A stretch of DNA of 64,000 nucleotides from Sarcina sp034439435 (lineage in GTDB: Bacteria; Bacillota; Clostridia; Clostridiales; Clostridiaceae). The notes beneath the pieces were generated by a model that was not told where the DNA came from, searched no databases, and saw only the letters and a program-made list of their open reading frames with translations. The first letter of the stretch is position 1. Every line of letters begins with the position of its first letter. Where the stretch lies: the NCBI RefSeq assembly GCF_034439435.1, contig NZ_JAPCKJ010000005.1:124001-188000 (forward strand), read 5' to 3'. Position numbers and translations under genes: made by a program. Shown here one piece after another: positions 1 through 9,097 of the stretch.

Positions 1-1286
1 CTATCCATTATTGTTGGAGGATAGAATATTTTTTTCTCTACACTTGATCTAAGTTCTGCTATTTTAGTTACTGCAACAAATACATTTGATAACTTGTACC
101 ATGTTGCATAATCAACCTCTCCTGTTTCTGGAAGGTTAAATATCTTTTGAAAAGTTTTAACTGCCTCTCTAGTTTTTTCACCATAATTTCCATCTAAAGC
201 AACCTTAGGTATTAAAGGATAAGCCCTGGATACAGCATTTAACTGTTCTTGTATAACTCTAACAGGCTCTCCTGAAGAACCAATAGTTAATGTGAAGCCT
301 GGAAAAGACTTTGGACTTCCTGTCACCTTTTTAGCAGTTACTAACTCTATATTATCACCATAAAAAGAAGTTAAAATTTCATAAGGTACCTTACCTTCAT
401 CTCCTAAATACTTACTTCCCCATTGAGTCATCCATCCTGGGCATTGAACATTTATACCATCGCAGTATTGAGTTAATAATGGTTGCTTAGCATTAAACCT
501 TCTAATGTATGTTGCAAATATTTCATCTACGATTCTACTTATGTTGTCATAAAAGTTTCTTCCATAATTAAATGCATGATCAAAAGCTGTTGAGCTAGTT
601 ATATCAAAATTCTTACCTTTTCCTCTATACCATTCAGTATATATTCTATTTAAAGTAAATGATATTATGGCATATACGTTAGCCCTTATAGTATTTTCAG
701 ACCAAGTTGAAAATATTTCACAACAGGCAACATTTTTTATATACTCCCTATAATCAACTTTATAGTTAGCAGCTGAATTATCGTCTGGTCTCCCATTGTG
801 AACCACTATATATTCAGGAACTACTGGTTCTGGTAAAACTACAGTTCCCTTTGGAGGTGGTAACTCTTTTTCATCTGCTTCTGGAATTTTAGGAGGAAAA
901 TTACCAACCAATCTATTAGCTTGTATGTCAATAGTTACTTCCTGTCTGTAACTGCCTCTACTCTCTCGCAACCGAGCTTGTTGTAAAGCAATCCTAGATG
1001 GAAAAATTTGAACACCATTTATCATAGTAGGTAAAAAGCCTTCTCTTTCAATAGTAACTTGTGCAAAACTATAAGGTAATCTCCCTGGTTCACTTGAATA
1101 TTCTAAAGGAGGTGCATCAAGTTCTATAGTATCAGTACTTCCTGTTGCATCAGTGTACAATTCAGTAGGATTTCCTAAAGCTAATCCCTCTTCTGAAGTT
1201 GGTGTTATTGTAACTTTACTTTTATCAATAGGTATATATCTCTCTGTTTCACTAAAACATTGAACCTTTAATCCACCTAAAGCCAT
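1..1286 (-). CDS. sleC: Spore cortex-lytic enzyme SleC (3' end cut by window edge)
   Basis: SleC is the germination-specific cortex hydrolase, made as a zymogen, kept in the dormant spore and activated by Csp proteolysis. I translated the minus strand from ATG at 1286; a Shine-Dalgarno AGGAG lies just upstream, and the frame is open to base 1. The protein begins MALGGLKVQCF. It continues through a middle region containing CPGWMTQWG, where the catalytic domain of the family lies. Near the C-terminus is a peptidoglycan-binding repeat (GSSGEPVRVIQEQLN, LDGNYGEKTREAVKTFQ). About 428 residues are visible, against about 438 known for C. perfringens SleC, so only a few C-terminal residues are missing. 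It lies 95 bp downstream of cspC, the expected order. Identification is from family knowledge and context; confidence is high. Confidence 0.93.
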   Translation of the reverse strand, partial: MALGGLKVQCFSETERYIPIDKSKVTITPTSEEGLALGNPTELYTDATGSTDTIELDAPPLEYSSEPGRLPYSFAQVTIEREGFLPTMINGVQIFPSRIALQQARLRESRGSYRQEVTIDIQANRLVGNFPPKIPEADEKELPPPKGTVVLPEPVVPEYIVVHNGRPDDNSAANYKVDYREYIKNVACCEIFSTWSENTIRANVYAIISFTLNRIYTEWYRGKGKNFDITSSTAFDHAFNYGRNFYDNISRIVDEIFATYIRRFNAKQPLLTQYCDGINVQCPGWMTQWGSKYLGDEGKVPYEILTSFYGDNIELVTAKKVTGSPKSFPGFTLTIGSSGEPVRVIQEQLNAVSRAYPLIPKVALDGNYGEKTREAVKTFQKIFNLPETGEVDYATWYKLSNVFVAVTKIAELRSSVEKKIFYPPTIMD

Positions 1287-1381
1287 AAAATTTCTCCTAA
1301 TTATAAATTAATACATTATAGTTTATGAAATCCAATCTATTTTTGTTAATAAATACTTATATATGAAATAACATCAAATAT

Positions 1382-3151
1382 TTACTTTATATTAAAAAGC
1401 GTATTTGCCCTTAAGCTATCAAAAACCTTAATCATATTTATGGTTCCATATCCCCATTCTTCATTTGGATATATATCCCCCTTTCTCGTATTAACTCCTC
1501 TTATTAAATATGTTTGCAGCTTAGATACATATAATGTTGGGTCATTATTATAAACAATTCCCCATTGAAAAAGCATAGCACAGCATCCACTAACTATAGC
1601 AGCAGCTACACTTCCTCCACTAACGTAAACCTTCTCTCCTTTATTATTAACAGTTAAAGCATTTATTCCACCTGCTGCAATAAGAGGTTGAATAAATTGA
1701 TTTCTTGGAAATCCTCTTCCGGACTCTGAAACTATAGCATTATTATTCTGATCATAAGAGGCTACAGTTATCATTTTTTCTGCGGCTCCTGGAATTGTTA
1801 AGGTAGTATACGGAGAAGAAGTTATAAACTTTGTTCCTTTAGCTAATAATTCCTTTTGCAATATATAAGCATCAAACTTACCAAAAGTTATATATTCACC
1901 TGTTAACCTAAATCTCCATATTCCTGGCTTTAAATTTTGTGCTCTTATAACAATTCTTTCCCCTCCAGTAAGTTCATCTGGAGAATCATAAAATATATCC
2001 ATAATAGTACCCTCATATATAAAACTTATCTTATATCCATTTTGAATAGCTAATTTACTTCTCCCTGCATAGCTAGGTAATGGATTTGCATTTTGAATGA
2101 TCTCTCCAGAAGGTGATATTATTGAAAGCCTGAACTTGTCTGGTTTATAACCTAAAATAATCATCATAAGACCATGCTGACCTTCTCCAACTTCTAATTC
2201 CATGGTTTTACTAAGTCCTACTTCTGTTATAATTCCATCAGCATGAGTATCAGTATTCCCCTGATTTCCAGAGGAAGCTACAACAGCAATTCCTCTTTTA
2301 TTAGAAATTTCATCTATATACCGTTCTAAAATACTACTTCCATCGTGAGCTCCAAAATTGCTTCCTACAGGTACATATATAACCACTGGCTTATTATATT
2401 GAAATGATAAGTTATATAAATATTTTATTGCTAAAAGTATATCTATGTTTCTATACTTTGCAGTATCTCCCTTTGCAAAGAAATAATCTGTATACTTTTT
2501 AAATGCTTGGTCTAATCTAACTACCGCAATATCACATTCTGGGACTACACCAGTTAAACTTGTATCCTTTCCACTTCCAGCAATTATACAAGTCATTTCT
2601 GTGCCATGTCCAATATCATCTTTAGATGGAACTATAGTATAAGGATCTCCACCATTCCTTTTTAATTCTATAGCTGCATTAATTTCATCTTGACTATATT
2701 CAGTTCCATAAACCATTCCTTTAGGATGCCTACCTGTTTCTATTCCTTGATCCCATATGTTTAATATTCTAGTTTTTCCATCAATTTTCATAAATTCTTG
2801 GTTTAAATAATCTATTCCAGTATCAATTATTCCAACAATTACATCTTTACCCGTTAGTTGTAGATATGAATCTTTGTGAAAAACTTGAGCATTTGATGCC
2901 TCAATTGGCGTCGTATTACTTAAAGTATATATTCCTCCTAACTCTATATAAACTATACCTTCTATTTGTTGTATAACTTGATCATAATCAACATTTTTCA
3001 TTGACAATATTGCATAAGTATCATCAATGAGAAAAACACCAACTCCCTCCATATCTTTAACTTCATTTTTTATATCCCCAGTATATTCAATAAGAAAGTT
3101 AATACTTTCTGGATCGTTTATTAAAAAATCTTTATTTGATGTACTCTCCAT
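1382..3151 (-). CDS. cspC: Germination subtilisin-like protease CspC
   Basis: Third subtilase of the csp cluster, whose products cleave and activate pro-SleC during germination. The 589 residues hold a short N-terminal prodomain (about 1-95) and an S8 domain. The Asp is in IIDTG (D110), His in GHGTE (H182), the oxyanion Asn in SSGNQGN, and Ser in SGGSVAAA (S514). The triad is therefore present, but the Ser loop departs from the usual GTSMAxP: Thr is Gly, Met is Val and Pro is Ala. C. difficile CspC is a pseudoprotease that senses bile salts; this copy is not obviously dead, but its loop is degenerate. AGGAGGT precedes the ATG, and only 2 bp separate it from cspB. Naming by order (A, B, C, sleC) is from knowledge of C. 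perfringens. Confidence 0.88.
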   Translation of the reverse strand: MESTSNKDFLINDPESINFLIEYTGDIKNEVKDMEGVGVFLIDDTYAILSMKNVDYDQVIQQIEGIVYIELGGIYTLSNTTPIEASNAQVFHKDSYLQLTGKDVIVGIIDTGIDYLNQEFMKIDGKTRILNIWDQGIETGRHPKGMVYGTEYSQDEINAAIELKRNGGDPYTIVPSKDDIGHGTEMTCIIAGSGKDTSLTGVVPECDIAVVRLDQAFKKYTDYFFAKGDTAKYRNIDILLAIKYLYNLSFQYNKPVVIYVPVGSNFGAHDGSSILERYIDEISNKRGIAVVASSGNQGNTDTHADGIITEVGLSKTMELEVGEGQHGLMMIILGYKPDKFRLSIISPSGEIIQNANPLPSYAGRSKLAIQNGYKISFIYEGTIMDIFYDSPDELTGGERIVIRAQNLKPGIWRFRLTGEYITFGKFDAYILQKELLAKGTKFITSSPYTTLTIPGAAEKMITVASYDQNNNAIVSESGRGFPRNQFIQPLIAAGGINALTVNNKGEKVYVSGGSVAAAIVSGCCAMLFQWGIVYNNDPTLYVSKLQTYLIRGVNTRKGDIYPNEEWGYGTINMIKVFDSLRANTLFNIK

Positions 3152-3153
3152 AA

Positions 3154-4860
3154 CTACCTCCTATTAATCAATAGTTCCATAGTTTTATCTAAACAAACAA
3201 ATCCATATCCTATATCTGGATTTGGATAAGCATTTCCAAAAGTTATTCTCTTAGCCCCCCTAACCAAATAATATTTAATCCTTTCTCCAAATAAAAATGG
3301 ATCATTATTTTTTATTATTCCCCATTCAAAAAGCAAAGCACATATTCCTGCAACCTGTGGTGCTGCCATTGATGTTCCACTTTTAGTATCAAATCCCTGT
3401 TCCTGGGCAGTAGATACAATATTTTCTCCTGGTGCAGCCAAATCAGGTTTTATTATCCATTGAGGTCTAACAACTCCTCTACCAGAAAAAGGTGACAAAT
3501 TATTATTTATATAATTATAACTTCCAACTGAAATTACTCCCTGTACCGTAGCTGGTATTCCTAATGTATTATAAACATCAGGTTGCAAAAATTTTGTTTT
3601 TTCATTTAACCCTTCTGATATAGGAAGCCAAATATCAAAATATCCTTCATAATCATTTAATTTTCTTAAAATAATTCTCCATTCACCAGGAGTTATTGTC
3701 GTATTTAAAGGTAAAATAGTTACGGTAGTTTCTCCTTGTATATCAAAAGGTTTAGGTCCAGTACTATAAATAACTACTTTTTCTCTTCCAACAAATCGTT
3801 CTTTATATGCTTCGGTCACAGGTACCTGGCCTGTGCTTATACCAGTTGGTGATATTACCTCAATTGATATATCAACAAGAACAGGTTTGAATAAATCAAG
3901 TATAATTCCTCTTTCCCCATCAGAAATATTTAAATCTATATTCTCTTCTTTTCTTATCATTCCACCAACATGATGAGCAGCATTTCCTTCATTTCCAGCA
4001 GCCACGACAATAGCAGCTCTTTGTAATTTAGTAAATGTTTGAATATATTGTTCTAACAAACTACTCCCATTATGAGAACCATCATTTGTACTTAAACTTA
4101 TATTTACAACTAATGGTTTATTAAGTTCATTACTTCTATCTATTAAAAATTTTAATCCTCTCATGAGCTGAGTACTTAAAGCTGCTGTTAAACGTTTTTC
4201 TCCTGTTATTTTTACCATAGCAATACTGCTATTGTACGCAACTCCATAACGATCATAACTTATATTTCCACCAGCACAAGCAATTCCAGCAACATGGGTT
4301 CCATGTCCAGATAAATCCTGTACTGGAATAATACTATATGGATCTTCTGCTTTTAAAGCCTCATTTATCTTTGTTTTATCATATACAGTTTTATTCTCAA
4401 GGTCATATATATATTCTATTCTAGTGTTGCCATCTGTATCTTTAAATGCATTATGAGTGAAATCTATTCCCGTATCTAAAAATCCAACTAACACATCCCT
4501 ACCAGTTAAACCATAATTACTCCAAACAGACGGTATGCAGGATGCTCTATTGCTATCGTAATCTGATGTATATAAAACTTTAGGTAATTCTATATATTGT
4601 AGACCTTCAAGTTCTTTTATCCTGTTTAAATCACTAATTTTTATAGTCAATATTCCATATCCATATCCTAAATCCTCTACCGTAGCTCCTATTTTTTCAA
4701 CTGAATTTTTAAACCTCAAAAAATTACTTCCATATAAAACAACTAACTCTATTTCTCCTGTACTTAAGGTTCCAGGAGAGAAAACATTAACAATGTTATA
4801 TAATACCTGTTCTGGTATAACATTTATAAAATCTATACCAATACTAGTTTTAGTTTCCAT
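3154..4860 (-). CDS. cspB: Germination subtilisin-like protease CspB
   Basis: The most canonical of the three Csp subtilases and, by family knowledge, the main activator of pro-SleC in C. perfringens. The 568 residues contain Asp in FLDTG (D129), His in SGHGTHVAG (H186), the oxyanion Asn in AAGNEGN, and Ser in SGTSMAAPQVAG (S497), all textbook S8 motifs. Residues 1-110 form the prodomain that is autocleaved in this family. There is no signal peptide, as expected for a protein assembled inside the forespore. The start is an ATG behind GGGAGA. It is the middle gene of the cluster, 13 bp from cspA and 2 bp from cspC. Confidence 0.92.
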   Translation of the reverse strand: METKTSIGIDFINVIPEQVLYNIVNVFSPGTLSTGEIELVVLYGSNFLRFKNSVEKIGATVEDLGYGYGILTIKISDLNRIKELEGLQYIELPKVLYTSDYDSNRASCIPSVWSNYGLTGRDVLVGFLDTGIDFTHNAFKDTDGNTRIEYIYDLENKTVYDKTKINEALKAEDPYSIIPVQDLSGHGTHVAGIACAGGNISYDRYGVAYNSSIAMVKITGEKRLTAALSTQLMRGLKFLIDRSNELNKPLVVNISLSTNDGSHNGSSLLEQYIQTFTKLQRAAIVVAAGNEGNAAHHVGGMIRKEENIDLNISDGERGIILDLFKPVLVDISIEVISPTGISTGQVPVTEAYKERFVGREKVVIYSTGPKPFDIQGETTVTILPLNTTITPGEWRIILRKLNDYEGYFDIWLPISEGLNEKTKFLQPDVYNTLGIPATVQGVISVGSYNYINNNLSPFSGRGVVRPQWIIKPDLAAPGENIVSTAQEQGFDTKSGTSMAAPQVAGICALLFEWGIIKNNDPFLFGERIKYYLVRGAKRITFGNAYPNPDIGYGFVCLDKTMELLINRR

Positions 4861-4873
4861 AATAAATCTCCCT

Positions 4874-6604
4874 TTATTTGTTTATTAAACTATTAAAAAT
4901 TCCCTGTATATCTAAAATTCCATATCCCCACTGTCTATTTGGATAAATATCTCCAGCTCTTTTTCTTGCTCCCCTAATAATATATGATTGTAGTTTTACA
5001 GCATGCATTTCTGGATCATTTCCATCAGCAACAGCCCACTGAAGAATTAAAGCACAACTTCCAGCTAGAACGGCCCCAGCGACACTTGCTCCTGAAACAC
5101 TCACAACTCCACCTCCTGGCTTAGTAGTTAAAGCATTTATTCCTCCAGCTGTAATTATAGGCTGTATGATATTATTCCTTGGATACCCTCTTCCAGATTC
5201 TGATATTGTTGCACCATTATTTTGGTTATAATATGAAGTATTAATAATAGTTGAAGCTGTTCCTGGTATAGTTAATGTGGTATATGGTGTTGGCCCTAAG
5301 AACCTTGTATCTTCTGAAAGCAATTCTCTCTGCAATATCCAAGCATTGTATATTCCCTCAACTATATAATCACCGGTTAATGTAAATTTCCAAATCCCCT
5401 CTTTAATATTATTCATTCTTATGGTAATTTTTTCATCACCTGTAAATTCATCTGGTGAATCATAAGCAACATATACACTAGTTCCTTCATAAATAAAAAC
5501 CCAAGGTGGTGAATCACTTAAAAGTATATGTTTTGTTTTATAGGGATTAGTATTTTCAAAAGTTTCACCTGATGGTGAGGTTATTCCCAATTTTATTCTA
5601 CTAGGTCGTTTAGCATATATTTGTAGGAATAATCCACTTTGTTCTTTTCCACAATAAAGCTCTATTGTTTTACTATCTCCAATTCTTTCTATTTCTCCTG
5701 ATGTATGTGTATCAGAATTTCCTTCATTACCTGTTGATGTAACTGCAACCAATGCATTTTTATTTGATATCTTTGTATCAATATATCTTTCTATTACACT
5801 ACCACCTGAGTGATCACCCATGTTGCTACCTAAAGGTAAGTATATTACCATAGGTTTATTTAAACTAAAAGATAACTCGTACAAATATTTAAGAGCCATA
5901 AGTATATCAGTGTTCCTATATTTAGGCTTATCCCCTTTTGCAAAATAAAAATCTACATATTCTTTAGCAGCCTCTTGTAATTTTATAATTATAAATTGAC
6001 AATCAGGAGCTACGCCAATAATATCTCTGTTTATACCTCTTGCACCCACTATTCCAGCCATTTTAGTTCCATGACCATATTCATCTTTTGAAGGAACAAT
6101 CTCATATGGGTTTAGTCCCTGCTTTTGAGCCATTATTGCCTTATTTATTTCTTCTTCTGAGTATTCACTACCATGAATAAATCCTTTAGGTACCTTTTCA
6201 CTAGTTATTGTCTGGTCCCAAATCTTTAATATTCTAGTTGTGTCGTCTTCTCTCATAAACTCTTTATTTAAATAATCTATTCCTGTATCAACTATAGCTA
6301 CAATAACACCGGTTCCTCTAAGATTTAAATGCGGGTTTTTATGAAATAGTGTAGCTTTCGAATCATCTACTGGACTTTCACTTAAAGTATATATTCCATT
6401 AATTTCTATATAAACTATACTTTTTATACTTTTAATTTGTTCCCTATAATCCTCAATTTTTACAGAAATAATAGCATAAGTATCATCGATTAAAAAAACA
6501 CTAACATCATTTAAATTTTCAACTTCTTTTTCAATATCCCCATCATAAGCAACAACAAAATTTATATAATTTTTATCATTATAAAAACTTTTTTTATCTA
6601 CCAA
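4874..6604 (-). CDS. cspA: Germination subtilisin-like protease CspA
   Basis: First gene of the csp operon; 576-residue S8 subtilase-like protein. Asp is in IVDTG (D106), His in YGHGTKMAG (H178), the oxyanion Asn in STGNEGN, and Ser in SGASVAGA (S507). As in CspC, the Ser loop lacks the usual Thr, Met and Pro. CspA and CspC share many stretches outside the active site (for example DTGIDYLN, SPYTTLTIPG versus TPYTTLTIPG), so they look like closer paralogues of each other than of CspB. The start is TTG at 6604 with GGAGG eight bases upstream. C. difficile CspA is a pseudoprotease needed to incorporate the germinant receptor; whether that applies here is inference only. Confidence 0.87.
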   Translation of the reverse strand: MVDKKSFYNDKNYINFVVAYDGDIEKEVENLNDVSVFLIDDTYAIISVKIEDYREQIKSIKSIVYIEINGIYTLSESPVDDSKATLFHKNPHLNLRGTGVIVAIVDTGIDYLNKEFMREDDTTRILKIWDQTITSEKVPKGFIHGSEYSEEEINKAIMAQKQGLNPYEIVPSKDEYGHGTKMAGIVGARGINRDIIGVAPDCQFIIIKLQEAAKEYVDFYFAKGDKPKYRNTDILMALKYLYELSFSLNKPMVIYLPLGSNMGDHSGGSVIERYIDTKISNKNALVAVTSTGNEGNSDTHTSGEIERIGDSKTIELYCGKEQSGLFLQIYAKRPSRIKLGITSPSGETFENTNPYKTKHILLSDSPPWVFIYEGTSVYVAYDSPDEFTGDEKITIRMNNIKEGIWKFTLTGDYIVEGIYNAWILQRELLSEDTRFLGPTPYTTLTIPGTASTIINTSYYNQNNGATISESGRGYPRNNIIQPIITAGGINALTTKPGGGVVSVSGASVAGAVLAGSCALILQWAVADGNDPEMHAVKLQSYIIRGARKRAGDIYPNRQWGYGILDIQGIFNSLINK

Positions 6605-6698
6605 ACTCTAATCCTCCATACCCACTATATTGCTTATAGCTATTTTATTCAGATTTTCTCTTTTTTGATAACCTTAGTAGAAACTATTTAAAACATAA

Positions 6699-6735
6699 AA
6701 AGGACAGTTCTAAAATTAGAACTGTCCTTTTTATT
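6699..6735. terminator. Bidirectional rho-independent terminator
   Basis: Near-perfect stem AAAAGGACAGTTCT / AGAACTGTCCTTTT with a short loop, flanked by A and T runs on opposite sides. It lies just after the stop of the minus-strand XRE gene, separating it from the csp operon. Confidence 0.85.
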
Positions 6736-6741
6736 TAAGTA

Positions 6742-7413
6742 TTATAAATCAAATTCTATTCTATAAAGTTTAGCTATAGCTTTGATTTCTTTTATATTAG
6801 CTGTTTCTGTTCTCATGCTACCGTTATTGCTTACTAATAAAGCTTTAACATTATCAAGTTTTTTAATCTGTCTAACAACTCTTTTACCATTAAATTCAAC
6901 TAAACAGATAGCATTATTTTCTATCTCCTTTATTGAATAACATAAAGCTAAGTCATTTTCTTGAATTCTATATCCAGTCATATCATTATTTTCTATTTTA
7001 AGATAGAAAACTTTATTTGCTGTATGACCATCTATTTTATTAGAAGCAGTAGCAAGCTGTTTATATCCCTTAACTTGAGACAATGAGTAATCATAAATTG
7101 GAACATTTTTTAAAACTGATCCGAAAGCTTGATTCCAAACTTCATTAACTTCCGCTGGCTTACTTTGTCTTACTTGTTTTTCAGCCTTAAGCTCTTTTTG
7201 AAGTTCTTCATCTGTAACAACCATATTTATATCATTTAAATCAGTATTTAAAACCTTTGATATTTTTGATATAAGTGATTCGTTTATAATCTTTCTTCCA
7301 GTTTCAACTTCATTTATAAATTTTTCAGCTACGCCTAGCTTTTTAGCTAAAGCTTTTTGTGTCATTCCACTTTTACTTCTAGCCTCTTTTATTCTTTCCC
7401 CAACTCTACTCAT
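6742..7413 (-). CDS. XRE-family regulator with LexA/S24-like C-terminal domain
   Basis: A 223-residue regulator. Residues 5-60 form an HTH-XRE domain (RIKEARSKSGMTQKALAKKLG, with the recognition-helix stretch AEKFINEVETGRK). The C-terminal 120 residues resemble the S24/LexA fold: FYLKIENNDMTGYRIQENDLALC sits where the GDSM motif would be, followed by CLVEFNGKRVVRQIKKL. The catalytic Ser position appears to be Asp (NNDMTG), so autocleavage is unlikely and the domain probably serves dimerisation or sensing. It begins 2 bp after the DUF3783 gene stop, so the two are co-transcribed. The regulon is unknown. This pairing recurs in clostridia (general knowledge, not checked). Confidence 0.8.
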   Translation of the reverse strand: MSRVGERIKEARSKSGMTQKALAKKLGVAEKFINEVETGRKIINESLISKISKVLNTDLNDINMVVTDEELQKELKAEKQVRQSKPAEVNEVWNQAFGSVLKNVPIYDYSLSQVKGYKQLATASNKIDGHTANKVFYLKIENNDMTGYRIQENDLALCYSIKEIENNAICLVEFNGKRVVRQIKKLDNVKALLVSNNGSMRTETANIKEIKAIAKLYRIEFDL

Positions 7414-7414
7414 T

Positions 7415-7789
7415 TTAAGCTCTTCCTCCTTGCATCTTTCTATGCCATTCTCTTTCTTCCATCAAATGCTCAACAAGGTAGTTAAATTGCCATTCTTTAG
7501 AGGTTTCTGTAACCACAGCCATTATAGGATTTTCTGCAATAACCTTAGCTATTGAAACCATCATTTGTAATTCTTCATCAGGGAAATTACTGAATATAAC
7601 AACTTTTTCATCAAAGTTCTTGTTTGAAACAACTTCAAATTTTAAGCCTTCTAAAATATCATTAACCTTCATAGAAGTCATTTCATCACTTATATTAATA
7701 ACTTTATGCCCTGTTGCTTGAAAGTCTTTTATTTCTTTTTCATTTAAACCATAAGTTAGAATAGCCTTGCTATTATTAAGCATACTCAT
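7415..7789 (-). CDS. DUF3783-family protein
   Basis: A 124-residue soluble protein. The opening AILTYGLNEKEIKDF and the central KVVIFSNFPDEELQMMVS resemble DUF3783 proteins of Firmicutes, for which no biochemical role is known to me. It has no membrane segment or metal motif. The start ATG at 7789 is preceded by GGGAGGT. It is followed at once by the XRE regulator gene, so the two form an operon, perhaps continuing from the cyclophilin gene 28 bp upstream. Function not assigned. Confidence 0.7.
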   Translation of the reverse strand: MSMLNNSKAILTYGLNEKEIKDFQATGHKVINISDEMTSMKVNDILEGLKFEVVSNKNFDEKVVIFSNFPDEELQMMVSIAKVIAENPIMAVVTETSKEWQFNYLVEHLMEEREWHRKMQGGRA

Positions 7790-7817
7790 GCTAATCTACC
7801 TCCCATACATTTATAAA

Positions 7818-8330
7818 TTAAAGTATTTCTGGCTCTTCTATACCATCTGCATTTTCTACAGTTACCTTTGCCATAACTTGTGGCTCATCTGGCATATCAT
7901 TATAGTCTGTTTTTACATTTGCTATCTTATCAACAATATCCATACCTTCTATAACTTTACCAAATGAAGCATATTGTCCATCTAGATGTGGTGAATTCTC
8001 ATGCATTATGAAGAATTGGCTTCCTGCTGAATCAAAATTCATAGCTCTAGCCATTGATATAACGCCTCTTGAATGCTTTAAGTTATTTGGGAATTGATTT
8101 CTTGTAAATTCACCTTTTATTCTATATCCTGGGTTACCCATTCCTGTTCCTTCTGGGCATCCTCCTTGTATCATAAATCCAGGTATTATTCTATGGAATG
8201 TTAATCCATCATAAAAACCTTTCTTAACTAAACTAACAAAGTTTCTAACTGTATTTGGTGCAATTTCTGGATATAATTCTATTTTTATTTTTTCTCCATT
8301 TGCCATTTCTATTGTAACCATTGGATTCAT
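7818..8330 (-). CDS. Cyclophilin-type peptidyl-prolyl cis-trans isomerase
   Basis: A 170-residue cytoplasmic single-domain cyclophilin that catalyses proline cis-trans isomerisation during folding. Diagnostic motifs are FHRIIPGFMIQGG (catalytic Arg and Gln), GMGNPGYRIKGEF, SMARAMNFDSAGSQFFI and LDGQYASFGKVIEGMD. There is no signal peptide. The ATG follows AAAGGAGA. Possible cotranscription with DUF3783 downstream. The family is certain; the gene symbol (ppiA versus ppiB) is not, so it is left blank. Confidence 0.95.
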   Translation of the reverse strand: MNPMVTIEMANGEKIKIELYPEIAPNTVRNFVSLVKKGFYDGLTFHRIIPGFMIQGGCPEGTGMGNPGYRIKGEFTRNQFPNNLKHSRGVISMARAMNFDSAGSQFFIMHENSPHLDGQYASFGKVIEGMDIVDKIANVKTDYNDMPDEPQVMAKVTVENADGIEEPEIL

Positions 8331-8465
8331 ATGAATAATTCTCCTTTCAAATTTAACTATTTAGTATTATTTACTTAAACTAAAATGTTAATCCTTCTTT
8401 GTATAAAATTATATATTATTTCCGTTAACAATGGAATATTGCTTAAATATTTAAATAAAAAAATA

Positions 8466-8508
8466 AGACAACATAAAGAATCCTCGTAAACAGATTCTAT
8501 TATGTTGC
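8466..8508 (-). terminator. Terminator of the DUF4325 gene
   Basis: Inverted repeat ACATAAAGAATC / GATTCTATTATGT (one bulge), with a T-run on the minus strand after it (A-rich 8452-8465 on +). It lies downstream of the DUF4325 stop and upstream of the cyclophilin start. Confidence 0.75.
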
Positions 8509-8570
8509 CTCTTCAGAGTTCAACTTAATATAAAATTTTATCTTTTCTATATAATTCATATTCTTATTTA

Positions 8571-8840
8571 TTATGCAAAAGTAGTTCCAGCTACAACTCT
8601 TGAATAATCAGTATAGTTTGATAAATTCTTAACATTGATTTTTGAAATAATATTATCTCTTCCAACTTTATTTATTATATCAGTAAATAAGCAAGTTAAA
8701 AAAGTTGTTGAAACTCTATCTATACCATTAAAATCTAACTCTACATTTCCATCTAAATTATTTTCAATATAATCTCTTAAGATTATAGCATCCTCAACGT
8801 TTATTTTATCTCCTAATAATTCTTTTACATTTATCTTCAT
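8571..8840 (-). CDS. STAS-like DUF4325 protein, CodY-box controlled
   Basis: An 89-residue protein, MKINVKELLGDKINVEDA..., with the DUF4325 pattern: a central VELDFNGIDRVSTTFLTCLF resembling the beta-strand/helix of STAS anti-anti-sigma folds. In other bacteria DUF4325 proteins sit beside histidine kinase-like ATPase domains; no such partner is visible here. ATG with GGGAGGAT upstream. The gene stands alone between its own promoter (8915-8943), with a perfect CodY box just after the start of transcription, and its terminator at 8466-8508. Molecular role unknown. Confidence 0.72.
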   Translation of the reverse strand: MKINVKELLGDKINVEDAIILRDYIENNLDGNVELDFNGIDRVSTTFLTCLFTDIINKVGRDNIISKINVKNLSNYTDYSRVVAGTTFA

Positions 8841-8884
8841 AGTTAAATCCTCCCTTTTTAATAACTCCCATCAATCTTTGTTTA

Positions 8885-8899
8885 AATTTTCTGAAAATT
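8885..8899. promoter_or_regulatory. Perfect CodY box
   Basis: The 15-mer AATTTTCTGAAAATT matches the low-GC Firmicute CodY consensus AATTTTCWGAAAATT at every position. It covers about +9 to +23 of the transcript from the promoter at 8915-8943, so bound CodY would block that promoter when GTP and branched-chain amino acids are plentiful. Confidence 0.75.
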
Positions 8900-8914
8900 C
8901 TCTTTTCATTTATT

Positions 8915-8943
8915 ATAATATCAACCTCTAATTAATTTGTCAA
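8915..8943 (-). promoter_or_regulatory. Sigma-A promoter of the DUF4325 gene
   Basis: On the minus strand, TTGACA (8938-8943), a 17-bp spacer, then TATTAT (8915-8920). The predicted start is near 8908, leaving a 5' UTR of about 68 nt that holds the CodY box. Confidence 0.7.
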
Positions 8944-9097
8944 CATTTTAACAAAGTTTTTATAAAAAAATTTTGCTAAAATAAAAAAATCTAAAAACAT
9001 AGTAAAGATAATACTATATAAAATAACTATTCTACTAGCAAAATAGTATATATCTTCATATGTTTATAGATTTTTTTAATTATTAAGGATTAATTAT

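Noticed and set aside
6605..6698. Sigma-G promoter for the csp operon
   Set aside because: TGAATA is present, but no CATACTA-like -10 lies at the right distance; I could not support it.
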